A model generated the notes under the pieces. That model saw only the letters and a list, made by a program, of their open reading frames with translations, was not told the origin of the DNA and did no database searches. A stretch of DNA of 54,678 nt from the NCBI GenBank assembly GCA_902627245.1, contig CACOIH010000008.1:1-54678 (forward strand). The letters run 5' to 3'. Positions within the stretch are counted from its first letter, which is position 1. The number at the start of each line of letters is the position of its first letter. The stretch is from an uncultured Alphaproteobacteria bacterium (GTDB lineage: Bacteria > Pseudomonadota > Alphaproteobacteria > HIMB59 > GCA-002718135). This document shows, piece by piece, positions 35,780 to 44,071 of this stretch. Position numbers and translations under genes: made by a program.

Positions 35780-36808
35780 TTATCTTTCTGTTCTAAATTC
35801 TCTCCATGTTCTGATTAGAACTGGTGTTAATAAAAAGGCGACACCGATAATAGTTAACATAGATGTGGCTCCAGCAGATCCAAATAACATTTTATTTTCA
35901 CTTCTTAAGTCGTTGTAAATCATCCAAGAAAGTGATTGAGCAACTCCCTCTGCGGCAAAACCAATTATAGGTTCAAGAACTCTAAAATTATCCATAAGAC
36001 AAATTAAAATTATAAATGTTGCAACTGGATAGAGATGCGGAATAACTATGTGTCTTACTCTATCATACCTTGACGCTCCATCTATAATTGCTGCTTCAAT
36101 AGGATCCTGAGGCACAGTTTGTAATGCTGCATAAAATACAACAAAAGCGAAAGGTGTATTATGCCAAATCCCATAAATAATTAATGTAATCCATGTTAGT
36201 TGACTTGATGACTTTAGTGATAAATTGGGATCATCAAATAAATATTGAATTGTTGCTCCTAATATTCCTTTTGCATCTATCATCCAAAATAAAACAAGTG
36301 ATCCAATTAAAGGTGTAACAATCATTGGAAGGATAACACCAAAAATAGTTGGGCCTTTTAAACTTTTCGTAATCGTATTAATGCTCAAGGCGACTATAAA
36401 ACCTAAAATTACAACTGGAGGTGTTACAGCAAAACAAAATGTAAGAGTAAATAAAAGTGCTTTGTAAAATGGGAGATTAAGTAAAATATCTGTAAACTCG
36501 CCAATTGAAGAAGAATTACTCCAAGCCTCTTTAATTTCTTCAAAGGCTAAGTGATTTCTATCTCCGTATGTTCCTAAACCATTAAATCTTCCAAGAGGTT
36601 GTTCTTCTTGTAATTTTGTAGTTGCCTCAATATCTACCTTGGTTTCAGTTTTGCATCCGAAAGGATCACATTTTTCTACTTCCATTAATATTTGCTCAGG
36701 TTCAATATGCAGTGATTGAAAGAAACTTGAGATAATTGGGAGACCTATAAACAATAGCATGGCTAAGCCACTTGGAAAGAAAAACCAAAAAAATGTTTTA
36801 TGAGGCAT
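35780..36808 (-). CDS. Carbohydrate ABC transporter permease (MalF type)
   Basis: 342 residues. Helix one FPSGLAMLLFIGLPIISSFFQ is followed by a periplasmic insert of roughly 75 residues with a CDPFGC pair, then the usual six helices and the coupling loop EAAIIDGASRYDRVRHIVIPHLYP. It pairs with the MalG-type permease. The cysteine-bearing insert is longer than in most UgpA-like permeases and might contact the binding protein. Separated from the binding-protein gene by a strong hairpin. Confidence 0.9.
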   Translation of the reverse strand: MPHKTFFWFFFPSGLAMLLFIGLPIISSFFQSLHIEPEQILMEVEKCDPFGCKTETKVDIEATTKLQEEQPLGRFNGLGTYGDRNHLAFEEIKEAWSNSSSIGEFTDILLNLPFYKALLFTLTFCFAVTPPVVILGFIVALSINTITKSLKGPTIFGVILPMIVTPLIGSLVLFWMIDAKGILGATIQYLFDDPNLSLKSSSQLTWITLIIYGIWHNTPFAFVVFYAALQTVPQDPIEAAIIDGASRYDRVRHIVIPHLYPVATFIILICLMDNFRVLEPIIGFAAEGVAQSLSWMIYNDLRSENKMLFGSAGATSMLTIIGVAFLLTPVLIRTWREFRTER

Positions 36809-36826
36809 TTAAATCTTATTAAAAAA

Positions 36827-36854
36827 AAAGTGGAACATATTTATGTTCCACTTT
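36827..36854 (-). terminator. 13-bp hairpin after the sugar-type binding protein gene
   Basis: Perfect arms 36827-36839 and 36842-36854 (AAAGTGGAACATA / TATGTTCCACTTT) separated by two bases. On the minus strand the stem is followed by a run of T (opposite the A run 36821-36829), as in an intrinsic terminator. It lies between the binding-protein stop (36875) and the permease start (36808), the same layout as at 22229-22256, and should reduce read-through so that binding protein is made in excess. Confidence 0.85.
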
Positions 36855-36874
36855 ATCATATTTAATTATAAGGT

Positions 36875-38110
36875 TTATAGAAAACCTTGCTCAGTAGCTT
36901 TTGCTACGTAAGCAGCTTCTACATCAGCTAATGCTTTTTCAGCAGACTCATTACCTTGAAGGAATTCTACAAGTTCTGTGCTTAAAGCACCATGTAATAA
37001 TGCCATATAAGGTAAACTTGGGTAAGGTGTTGCGCCTCTGTTAGCTGCGTCAACAACTGGTCCAGCGGTATCTCCAGGAGTATAGCCATCAATTAACCAA
37101 ATTGTTGCATTTGGATTAGCGTTCGCCATCTCTGTTGAAGTTGCTGCACCTAGAAGAGCTCTAAAAGAAGCTTCTGCGTTCGCATCAGAAGTATTTGTTG
37201 CAATACCAAATCCATCCCACCAAAGTGTAGTAGCTGGTTTACTTCCACCACCAACTGTTGGAGAGTTAGCTAGTCTAGTGTCTGCTTTGATCATTTGGTC
37301 ACCTTCATCATCTAATAATGATGCTGCACCAGAATTCCAAACATGCATTAATGCTACATTACCTGACTCCCATTCTTCTTTAACTGCATTTGTATCTTGA
37401 GTTAAGAAATCCGGGTTACTAACCTCTGTTAATCTTTTAAGCATATTAAGAGCAGCTACACCTTTGTCATTATTAACGCTTACTTCTGCAGTTCCTGCTT
37501 TAAAGAAATCACCGCCATGACCTAGATACATATTTACAAACTCTTGACCAAGGTTCCATCCAGATTTGAAAGCACCAGCATATGGATTAGCCATTTTTCC
37601 AGAAGCCTTAATTTTTTCTGCAGCTGCAATTACTTCTTCGTAAGTTGAAGGAACTGCTATACCTAAATCGTTAAGAATGCTTTCTCTATACCAAAGATGC
37701 TGTGCGTTAGCCATAAAAGCTATTGCATATATCTTGCCATCAATCACAATCTTTTGATTGTCTTGTAATGCACTTCCGTATTTAGCAACTAAATCATCAA
37801 GTGGACGAATTAGGTTATCATTCATTAAAGTTGTAATTGAACCATTAGTTACAAGTTTTGCAGAAAACTCAGCTGGGTTAGCAGATAATGCTGCAACTTG
37901 TAATTTATTATGGTCAACGGAATGAGTTACAGAAAAATCTGCTCCATCTCCTGCACAACTTTTTACTTCATCCATGAAAATTCTGTATGTTGTAAATTCG
38001 TTTGCTAAAATCTTTATTGATCCATCTGTTACTCCACAAGGTGAGTGGCCATCAGCATATGCACCTGTGCTAACAAAAGAGAATAATAAAGCTATTAATA
38101 GTTTTTTCAT
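36875..38110 (-). CDS. Carbohydrate ABC transporter substrate-binding protein
   Basis: 411 residues. The signal peptide MKKLLIALLFSFVSTGAYA is cleaved before DGHSPCG. Family 1 extracellular solute-binding features: LVTNGSITTLMNDNLIRPLDDL, YAIAFMANAQHLWYRESILND, VPSTYEEVIAAAEKIKA, then WNSGAASLLDDEG and TLWWDGFGIATNTSD. It delivers a sugar-like solute to the two permeases downstream. Promoter region shared with the divergent LacI gene and carrying palindromes, so LacI regulation is likely. The substrate is unknown. Confidence 0.9.
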   Translation of the reverse strand: MKKLLIALLFSFVSTGAYADGHSPCGVTDGSIKILANEFTTYRIFMDEVKSCAGDGADFSVTHSVDHNKLQVAALSANPAEFSAKLVTNGSITTLMNDNLIRPLDDLVAKYGSALQDNQKIVIDGKIYAIAFMANAQHLWYRESILNDLGIAVPSTYEEVIAAAEKIKASGKMANPYAGAFKSGWNLGQEFVNMYLGHGGDFFKAGTAEVSVNNDKGVAALNMLKRLTEVSNPDFLTQDTNAVKEEWESGNVALMHVWNSGAASLLDDEGDQMIKADTRLANSPTVGGGSKPATTLWWDGFGIATNTSDANAEASFRALLGAATSTEMANANPNATIWLIDGYTPGDTAGPVVDAANRGATPYPSLPYMALLHGALSTELVEFLQGNESAEKALADVEAAYVAKATEQGFL

Positions 38111-38133
38111 ATATTTCCCCTTATTAATTAAAG

Positions 38134-38146
38134 TGTGAAATTCACA
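38134..38146. promoter_or_regulatory. Palindrome upstream of the binding-protein gene
   Basis: TGTGAA-A-TTCACA, perfect six-base arms around one central base, 24 bp before the binding-protein ATG (38110, minus strand) within the LacI/binding-protein divergent gap. Size and symmetry fit a repressor or activator operator. It shares the TGAA/TTCA half-site core with the 38196-38209 palindrome. Which protein binds is not shown by sequence. Confidence 0.55.
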
Positions 38147-38195
38147 TTTATCTATAAATGCTTTATATTAGCATTATAAAAATATTGCAATAATA

Positions 38196-38209
38196 TGAAT
38201 TAATATTCA
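38196..38209. promoter_or_regulatory. TGAAT-N4-ATTCA palindrome, candidate LacI-type operator
   Basis: TGAAT TAAT ATTCA, 34 bp before the lacI ATG (38243). A second perfect palindrome, TATTGCAATA, is at 38183-38192. The same TGAAT...ATTCA arms recur in the divergent gaps at 40866-40879 (N4) and 45072-45084 (N3), which makes a shared operator plausible, with the autoregulated LacI protein the obvious binder. Confidence 0.55.
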
Positions 38210-38242
38210 ATAAATTGCATAATTTAAACAGGGGATAAAACC

Positions 38243-39247
38243 ATGAATTTTACTAAGACTGCGACATCACAAGACGTAGCAAAACTGGCTGGAGTGTCTC
38301 AATCTGCTGTTTCACGATGTTTTACTAAAGGCGCAAGTATTTCAAGTAGAACAAAATTAAGGGTATTAGAAGCTGCAAAAAAATTAAAATATAAAGCTCC
38401 TAATATCTCTAATGGTATAGTAATAAATGAAGATAGTGGCTTGGTGGCCGTTATACTACCATATGTAACAAGCAGATATTATCCTGAAGTGCTTACTGAA
38501 TTACACGAAGCTTTAAGATTAGGAGGTTTCAGAATTCTTCTAATTACAACTGATGACGGAGAGGAATTAGATGAAAAGTTAATTCAACCTTATCTAAAAG
38601 ATAAATTGATTGCGATTGTTTCTGCTACTAAACCTACTGATAGTTTTGTTGAGAGTTGCAATGCAAAAAGAATACAGTTTATTGCATATAACAGATCTTG
38701 GAATATACCAACATTAAGTTCAGTTGCGTGCGATCACAGAAATGGTGGTCAAATGGTGGCTGAATATTTTATAAAAAATAAACATCAAACTATTGGACTA
38801 ATTGAAGGTCCTAAGGGCTCATTTGTAAGCGATGAAAGATCAAAAGGTTTTAAGCAATATTTAAAGAGTTTAAAAAAAATAAAGTTGAATATTGAAAAAG
38901 GTTTTTTTACTTATGATGGAGGTTATCAAGCTACAGAAAAAATTTTGAAAAACAAAAATATTACAGCTATTTTTTGTGCTGATGATACAATGGCCTTTGG
39001 AAGTATGGATTATATTAAACAAAATACAAATTTAAAAATACCAAAAGAAATTGAGTTAATAGGCTATGATGACATTTCTATGTCAAATTGGAAATCTTAC
39101 GATCTTACAACTGTTAGACAGCCAATTAGACAAATGTCCAAATTGGTAACTCAGTTAATTGATGAATATATAAGAGACCCTGATTACGAAGCTATTAACC
39201 ATATTGTTCAAGGCAGATTAATAAAAAGAAAAACAACAAATAATTAA
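38243..39247 (+). CDS. LacI-family transcriptional regulator
   Basis: 334 residues. N-terminal helix-turn-helix: TSQDVAKLAGVSQSAVSRCF followed by RTKLRVLEAAKKLKYKAPN. Then a periplasmic-binding-protein-like effector domain from about residue 60 (LVAVILPYVTSRYYPEVLTE, IFCADDTMAFGSMDYI, ELIGYDDISMSNWKSYDLTT, VRQPIRQM). Most such proteins are repressors released by a sugar-like ligand. Divergent from the importer operon and next to the SnoaL genes, so it probably controls the island from 32.4 to 47.6 kb. Confidence 0.9.
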   Translation: MNFTKTATSQDVAKLAGVSQSAVSRCFTKGASISSRTKLRVLEAAKKLKYKAPNISNGIVINEDSGLVAVILPYVTSRYYPEVLTELHEALRLGGFRILLITTDDGEELDEKLIQPYLKDKLIAIVSATKPTDSFVESCNAKRIQFIAYNRSWNIPTLSSVACDHRNGGQMVAEYFIKNKHQTIGLIEGPKGSFVSDERSKGFKQYLKSLKKIKLNIEKGFFTYDGGYQATEKILKNKNITAIFCADDTMAFGSMDYIKQNTNLKIPKEIELIGYDDISMSNWKSYDLTTVRQPIRQMSKLVTQLIDEYIRDPDYEAINHIVQGRLIKRKTTNN

Positions 39248-39264
39248 TTTAATTTAGATTAATT

Positions 39265-39684
39265 TTATTTAAATTTTAAACCCATTTGTTCAAACACACC
39301 GTGGTTATCAACCATGACGTAATTATCTAAAAACTTTCCTTCTTTAATTGTCCAAAAATCTGAAAATTGCATTTTAATTGCTTTTCCAGTAGGCTCTACT
39401 CCTAAGTATGTTCCGCTATGTGTACCTGTTAGAAAACCTGTTGCGCTTATCCACTCACCTTCAGCAACGACAATATCATTTTTTACATGATAATCTGGGA
39501 ATGCATCATAAAAAGGTTTTAGAACTTTATATTTAAAGTTTTCTATACCATGGATATCACCAAAACCTGGAGGGCCATGCCAAACCATATTATCATGCCA
39601 ATATTTATGTTGAGCTTCTAGATCTTGCGCATTGAGTGCATCATACATATCAGCTAATAATTTTTTACTTTCATCTAAAGTCAT
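39265..39684 (-). CDS. Single-domain SnoaL/NTF2-like protein
   Basis: 139 residues, one SnoaL fold: LLADMYDALNAQDLEAQHKY at the N-terminus, WHDNMVWHGPPGFGDIHGIE, HVKNDIVVAEGEWISATGF, GTHSGTYLGVEPTGKAIKMQ and FSDFWTIKEGKFLDNYVMVD. H and D residues in the pocket-lining strands are conserved relative to the two-domain members. It starts inside the stop of the upstream two-domain gene (ATGA overlap). Predicted ester cyclase/isomerase-like; reaction unknown. Confidence 0.7.
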   Translation of the reverse strand: MTLDESKKLLADMYDALNAQDLEAQHKYWHDNMVWHGPPGFGDIHGIENFKYKVLKPFYDAFPDYHVKNDIVVAEGEWISATGFLTGTHSGTYLGVEPTGKAIKMQFSDFWTIKEGKFLDNYVMVDNHGVFEQMGLKFK

Positions 39685-40820
39685 TTTGTATCTCCTAAAA
39701 TTTGCATTAGAATTGCTAGCTCATTAAAACCAGTCCATTCTTTGACAATTTTATTATTTTTAATTTGCCATTGAGTAATTCCCCACAAATACACCTCTCT
39801 ATTAGTTGGTTTGCCATATGAGCCATTTCCTTTGTGCGTTCCTACTGCGCCCCAACGCACTGATACTAAGAAACCATCTTTTGTATTTCCCATCCAGTAT
39901 AAATCTTCGATACTTAATGCAAGATCAGGAAATGAAGCTAAAATTGATATTATAAATTTTCTTAATTGCAAAGCTCCTTTAAATTTACGACCAGTTGAGC
40001 CTTCAAATTCTACATTACTAGAGTATGCTTTATTTATCGCAGAAAAGTTTCGTCTATTCCAAATTGTATCATAAACTGCATGAACAAATTCTCTTACATT
40101 TGTAATTTTATCCGGAATATCAAAACTAATTGGTTTTAATTTAGTAATATTTCTAGTTGGCTTAGAGTTTTTAAAATGAGGTGTATAGGGCCCTGCAATT
40201 CCTTCATCGACAAGTTGTTTAGCAACTTGATGTAAATCTAAACCGAGTTGTTTAATTAAGCCTGCTGTATCGTAGACAACGTTTTCGTAATAAATTTCAT
40301 TATCTTTTGCTACACAGTTTGCAATACAAAATAATCTTACTTTTTTCCCGGTTGGTTTGGAAAATTTACTAAATCCAGTATTGGTCCCAGTAATAATTGT
40401 TCTGTGCGATGTATGAAAACTAGCATTTTCATCTCCTGCCCAGATAACTTCATCAGCAAATAATCTAATATCTGGGAAGGCATTGTTGGTGTGAACAGTA
40501 TCAGCAACTATTTTTTCAGATCCGGATTGCAAACCAAATTCATCCCAAACTCTGCAATCTTTACTGTAGGTATCATAAATGTATCCGATATTTTTTTCTT
40601 CCCATATTTGATAAGTAATTCTCACTATGTAATCGATTATATTTTTATACTGATCCTCAAACCCCTTCATTGATTGATGTTTAAGTTTTTTTGCTTTTGG
40701 ATTTAGTGATTTTGCTGTTCCTCCACCTCCATATGCTTTTAATGAAATATCATAACTCTTTGGCATATGATGGTCTTCAAGGGCTTGTGGTCTTTTATCT
40801 GTAATTTTATTAAATTTCAT
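39681..40820 (-). CDS. Two-domain SnoaL/NTF2-like protein (subfamily B)
   Basis: 379 residues. After a ~50-residue N-terminal extension, MKGFEDQYKNIIDYIVRITY begins the first SnoaL half; SHRTIITGTNTGFSKFSKP and IANCVAKDNEIYYENVVYDT follow. The second half has VHAVYDTIWNRRNFSAINKA, SSNVEFEGSTGRKFKGALQL, GTHKGNGSYGKPTNREVYLW and WQIKNNKIVKEWTGFNELA. The gene at 43071 is clearly a paralogue (MKGFDNQFKNLPDYILKITY). Divergent from the SnoaL gene at 40917, with a TGAAT-N4-ATTCA palindrome in the gap. Confidence 0.7.
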   Translation of the reverse strand: MKFNKITDKRPQALEDHHMPKSYDISLKAYGGGGTAKSLNPKAKKLKHQSMKGFEDQYKNIIDYIVRITYQIWEEKNIGYIYDTYSKDCRVWDEFGLQSGSEKIVADTVHTNNAFPDIRLFADEVIWAGDENASFHTSHRTIITGTNTGFSKFSKPTGKKVRLFCIANCVAKDNEIYYENVVYDTAGLIKQLGLDLHQVAKQLVDEGIAGPYTPHFKNSKPTRNITKLKPISFDIPDKITNVREFVHAVYDTIWNRRNFSAINKAYSSNVEFEGSTGRKFKGALQLRKFIISILASFPDLALSIEDLYWMGNTKDGFLVSVRWGAVGTHKGNGSYGKPTNREVYLWGITQWQIKNNKIVKEWTGFNELAILMQILGDTK

Positions 40821-40865
40821 AATCCGTATTTGTTATGAAATACATTTAAAAATATTTCAATGCAA

Positions 40866-40879
40866 TGAATTTTTATTCA
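40866..40879. promoter_or_regulatory. TGAAT-N4-ATTCA palindrome, candidate operator
   Basis: TGAAT TTTT ATTCA in the 96-bp gap between divergent SnoaL genes (starts at 40820 and 40917). It matches the palindrome upstream of lacI at 38196-38209 in arms and spacing. A further ATGAAT half-site follows at about 40885. Most likely an operator of the LacI protein encoded nearby. Confidence 0.5.
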
Positions 40880-40916
40880 AAAAAATGAATATTGTTATTT
40901 TATTTTAATTAATATA

Positions 40917-41933
40917 ATGATTCAAACGATGGTTAATTTTCAAAAAGAAAAAAAATTAATTCTCGATTTTTTTAGTGATCTAGATAGTGCTAAAAATGAA
41001 GAGCTTATTGATATAATTTATAAATATACATCAGATAATTTTTATATGAGATGTACTCATCCTTTTAATGAAATAAATGGAGTTGAAAATGTTGCTAAAC
41101 ATTTATGGGAACCAATTAAAAATTCATTCAGACCAATTCAAAGAAGAATGGATATTTTTTATGCCGGTATAAATTCTCATGACACAAATCAAGGAATATG
41201 GGTTTCTAGTATGGGTCACTTAATGGGTGTATTTAATAAAAGTTTTTTTGGACTACAGCCAAATAATAAATCTGTTTTATTGAGATATGCTGAATTTTAT
41301 AAAATAGAAAATAATAAAATAACTGAAGGTGCATTTTTTTTAGATCTAATGAATTTTATGCAACAATTAGGTCTCTCCATTATTCCGGAATCAACAGGAT
41401 TTGTATGTGTAACTCCAGGACCAATGAATCATCAAGGTTTAAAATTTAATTTGTCTGATCAAAATGAAGGAGAGAAGACATTAAAACTTATTCACAGAAT
41501 GCGTGATCGATTAGTTGAAGGATCAAAGATGAAGTCTTTCAAAGATGAATTAGAGCTTGATTGGAAAAAAGATATGATTTGGTGGGGACCAGGTGGAATA
41601 GGTGCGTCTTATACTATAGATGGTTACATAAAAGGTCATTCAGGACCTTTTGAAGAAGGCTTAGAATTTGTTAAATTTAATGGACATATTCTTAGTAGTG
41701 CTGAAGATGATTTGGGAGGTTGGTTTGGTTGGCCAAATCTGATTATGAAACCAAAAGATGGATACTTAGGTTTAACTAAAGCTAGTAATACTGAGTCTGA
41801 AATGAGAGTTGTTGATTTATATAGAAGAGACGGCGATAAAATTGCAGAAAATTGGATTTTTATTGACCATCTACATTTCTTAAAAAATCTAGGTATTGAT
41901 TTATTAGATCAAGCTAAAAATAGTAACAATTAA
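40917..41933 (+). CDS. Two-domain SnoaL/NTF2-like protein (subfamily A)
   Basis: 338 residues. First half: MRCTHPFNEINGVENVAKHL, then RRMDIFYAGINSHDTNQGIW, SSMGHLMGVFNKSFFGLQPN and FYKIENNKITEGAFFLDLM. Second half: DMIWWGPGGIGASYTIDGYI, FNGHILSSAEDDLGGWFGWP and VVDLYRRDGDKIAENWIFID. The WGPxGIG motif is shared with the members at 32357 and 45139. It overlaps nothing and ends 1 bp before the convergent MetE-like stop. Enzymatic activity unknown; an isomerase, cyclase or hydrolase role is inferred only from the fold. Confidence 0.7.
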   Translation: MIQTMVNFQKEKKLILDFFSDLDSAKNEELIDIIYKYTSDNFYMRCTHPFNEINGVENVAKHLWEPIKNSFRPIQRRMDIFYAGINSHDTNQGIWVSSMGHLMGVFNKSFFGLQPNNKSVLLRYAEFYKIENNKITEGAFFLDLMNFMQQLGLSIIPESTGFVCVTPGPMNHQGLKFNLSDQNEGEKTLKLIHRMRDRLVEGSKMKSFKDELELDWKKDMIWWGPGGIGASYTIDGYIKGHSGPFEEGLEFVKFNGHILSSAEDDLGGWFGWPNLIMKPKDGYLGLTKASNTESEMRVVDLYRRDGDKIAENWIFIDHLHFLKNLGIDLLDQAKNSNN

Positions 41934-43061
41934 TTAAATTATTTTAGAGGCAAGTTTAGTTCCCGTAACTAATGCATGAAGTTTTTCATAACATATATTT
42001 TCATCGATCTTACCAAAACCAGCAAAGGTACTAAAACCACAATCAGTTCCAGCCATCAATTGATCTTTTGGAATAACAGTTGAAAATTGTATTAATCTAT
42101 CAGCAACAACTTCAGGATGTTCAACAAAGTTTGATGTTGAATCGATTACACCAGGTACTAAAACTTTATCTTTGGGTAATTTTATTTCTTCAAAAACTTT
42201 CCACTCGTGTGCGTGACGAGGATTTGATGACTCAATAAGAAAATATTTAATTTTTGATTTCAAGATTATTGGTAGAATTTTCTCAAGGGCAATATCATGT
42301 GTGTGAGGACCTTCATAATTACCCCAACAAATATGCATTCTTGTCATTTCACTATCAACATTTTCTAAAGCGGTATTTAAACACTCAATTTGAATTTCTG
42401 CTCTTTTTAAAAACTCGTCTTCTGCAAGATCTTTAAAATTCATATGTCTAGCTAGTGCCAAATCAGGGCAATCTAATTGTACTTGAATATTAGCCGCAGT
42501 AATCTTTTCATATTCAAGAGCCATTATACTTGATAGCTTGTTTAAATAATCATCATCACTATTATAATATTTATTTGGCATAAAAACGTTTATCACCCCT
42601 GGTGATGCTGCATTCATAAATGCTTTTGTATGATTAAATTTTTTCAATGAAGTGTTAAAATTAGCAATGTCATTTAGTAGAGATATTTCATCTTTAATTT
42701 TTAGTTCATGTGTACAGCACGGTCTTGAATAAGTTGGGGTCCCACCACTTTTAGCTATTTTATCTTTATACTCTGGAAAATCATCTAGATCAGCTGGTGC
42801 TCTTCTCTCACTTTCACCTGAAAAACCATCAATCCTATCTTTGATATAAGTTGCATAACTTATTTTACTCATCTCTCCATCACTAATAAAATCAATCCCT
42901 ACTTCGAGTTGCCTTTTTACTATTTGGTCAACATTTAAGGATAATACTTCGTCAAATTTTTCTTTACTATACTCTTCACCTTTATCTTTAGCAAAAAGCA
43001 ATTCTGATAGTTCTTTTGATCGAGGAAGACTTCCTACATGTGTTGTTAAGATAGATGTCAT
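41934..43061 (-). CDS. MetE C-terminal-like zinc methyl/alkyl-transferase (second)
   Basis: 375 residues. Starts with TTHVGSLPRSKELSELLFAK, the classic opening of this family. The zinc site is H243 and C245 (MHICWGNYEG), E277 (FLIESSNPRHAH) and C341 (AGTDCGFSTFAGFG). It is longer than the member at 26008 and close in length to epoxyalkane:coenzyme M transferases (about 377). A thiol-alkylating or methyl-transfer reaction on the island's substrate is inferred. Between SnoaL genes, with a 9-bp gap after the upstream gene at 43071. Confidence 0.75.
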   Translation of the reverse strand: MTSILTTHVGSLPRSKELSELLFAKDKGEEYSKEKFDEVLSLNVDQIVKRQLEVGIDFISDGEMSKISYATYIKDRIDGFSGESERRAPADLDDFPEYKDKIAKSGGTPTYSRPCCTHELKIKDEISLLNDIANFNTSLKKFNHTKAFMNAASPGVINVFMPNKYYNSDDDYLNKLSSIMALEYEKITAANIQVQLDCPDLALARHMNFKDLAEDEFLKRAEIQIECLNTALENVDSEMTRMHICWGNYEGPHTHDIALEKILPIILKSKIKYFLIESSNPRHAHEWKVFEEIKLPKDKVLVPGVIDSTSNFVEHPEVVADRLIQFSTVIPKDQLMAGTDCGFSTFAGFGKIDENICYEKLHALVTGTKLASKII

Positions 43062-43070
43062 TTCTTAATA

Positions 43071-44063
43071 TTACCCAGTCTTTAATAAAATTTGTTTCCA
43101 AACCATAGTTTCATCATAAAGAACCCATTCATTCTTAATGCCCATAGATCCAAATTCAACATGATTAATTCCCATAACGTAAATTTTTGCGTTGGATGGC
43201 TGTCCAAAAATTCCATTTCCTTGATGTTTCCCATTAAGCGACCATCTAATTGCTGCTTTTTTAGCTTGAGATTCCTCTTCTGTAAAAGCAATATGTTCTA
43301 TTGTAAATAGCGCGTCTGGAAAAGATGATCGGAGTTGTTTCCAAAATTTAATACATTCATCCCGTCCATAGTGAAGTTGACCACCAGGTTGAAATTGTTG
43401 GATTGATCTGTCATAATTATCATTAATTGTTTTTTCAGCATTTACATTCATGATTGAAGTTAATATATTTCCATATGTTTCTCCAATATTTCCTGATGGA
43501 AGAATTGGTGATGTATAAATTGATTTAACGGGGGTATTTTCATTAAAGGGTTTTGAGGATTTATCTGGCCCACCTTCTTGTAAAATTAAATTATTAGCAA
43601 ATATTTTTGGCTCGATTCCAATTTGCCTAACTATTGCTCCCTGATCTCGAACAAGCCATTCATCATAAACTTGGTTATTCATACAAGCACAATCTGCTAT
43701 TGTTCTATAATATAACTTCTTACCAGTAGGCTCTCCATATAAGCCGTCATTATTGTGAGTAGAGGTTGATAATATCCGATGTGAAGAAAAATACCCCTCT
43801 TTATCATTGCCAATCCATATTACATCTTCACCGAGCAGGGTACGATCTGGAAAAAGTTTCTTACTTTCTTTTGTGGTTTTTATTACCGGGTCTGCACCGT
43901 AAATTACTCCTCCAGGTGATCTTGTGGGAGTTGGTAAACTTACTTGAGGTGTATCAGCATAATATTTCTTTATTGATTCAACATCATTATTTTCCCAAAT
44001 CTGATAGGTTATTTTTAAGATATAATCGGGTAAGTTTTTGAATTGATTATCAAAACCTTTCAT
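43071..44063 (-). CDS. Two-domain SnoaL/NTF2-like protein (subfamily B)
   Basis: 330 residues. MKGFDNQFKNLPDYILKITY opens the first half, followed by YFSSHRILSTSTHNNDGLYG, EPTGKKLYYRTIADCACMNN and DEWLVRDQGAIVRQIGIEP. The second half has NDNYDRSIQQFQPGGQLHYG, RSSFPDALFTIEHIAFTEEE and GKHQGNGIFGQPSNAKIYVM. It lacks the N-terminal extension of its paralogue at 39681. Operon order: bicupin, this gene, MetE-like, all minus strand with gaps of 8-9 bp. Confidence 0.7.
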   Translation of the reverse strand: MKGFDNQFKNLPDYILKITYQIWENNDVESIKKYYADTPQVSLPTPTRSPGGVIYGADPVIKTTKESKKLFPDRTLLGEDVIWIGNDKEGYFSSHRILSTSTHNNDGLYGEPTGKKLYYRTIADCACMNNQVYDEWLVRDQGAIVRQIGIEPKIFANNLILQEGGPDKSSKPFNENTPVKSIYTSPILPSGNIGETYGNILTSIMNVNAEKTINDNYDRSIQQFQPGGQLHYGRDECIKFWKQLRSSFPDALFTIEHIAFTEEESQAKKAAIRWSLNGKHQGNGIFGQPSNAKIYVMGINHVEFGSMGIKNEWVLYDETMVWKQILLKTG

Positions 44064-44071
44064 GAAGTTTT

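Noticed and set aside
42254-42436. Plus-strand 60-codon frame inside the MetE-like gene
   Set aside because: Shadow of the gene on the other strand; no start context and no similarity recognised.
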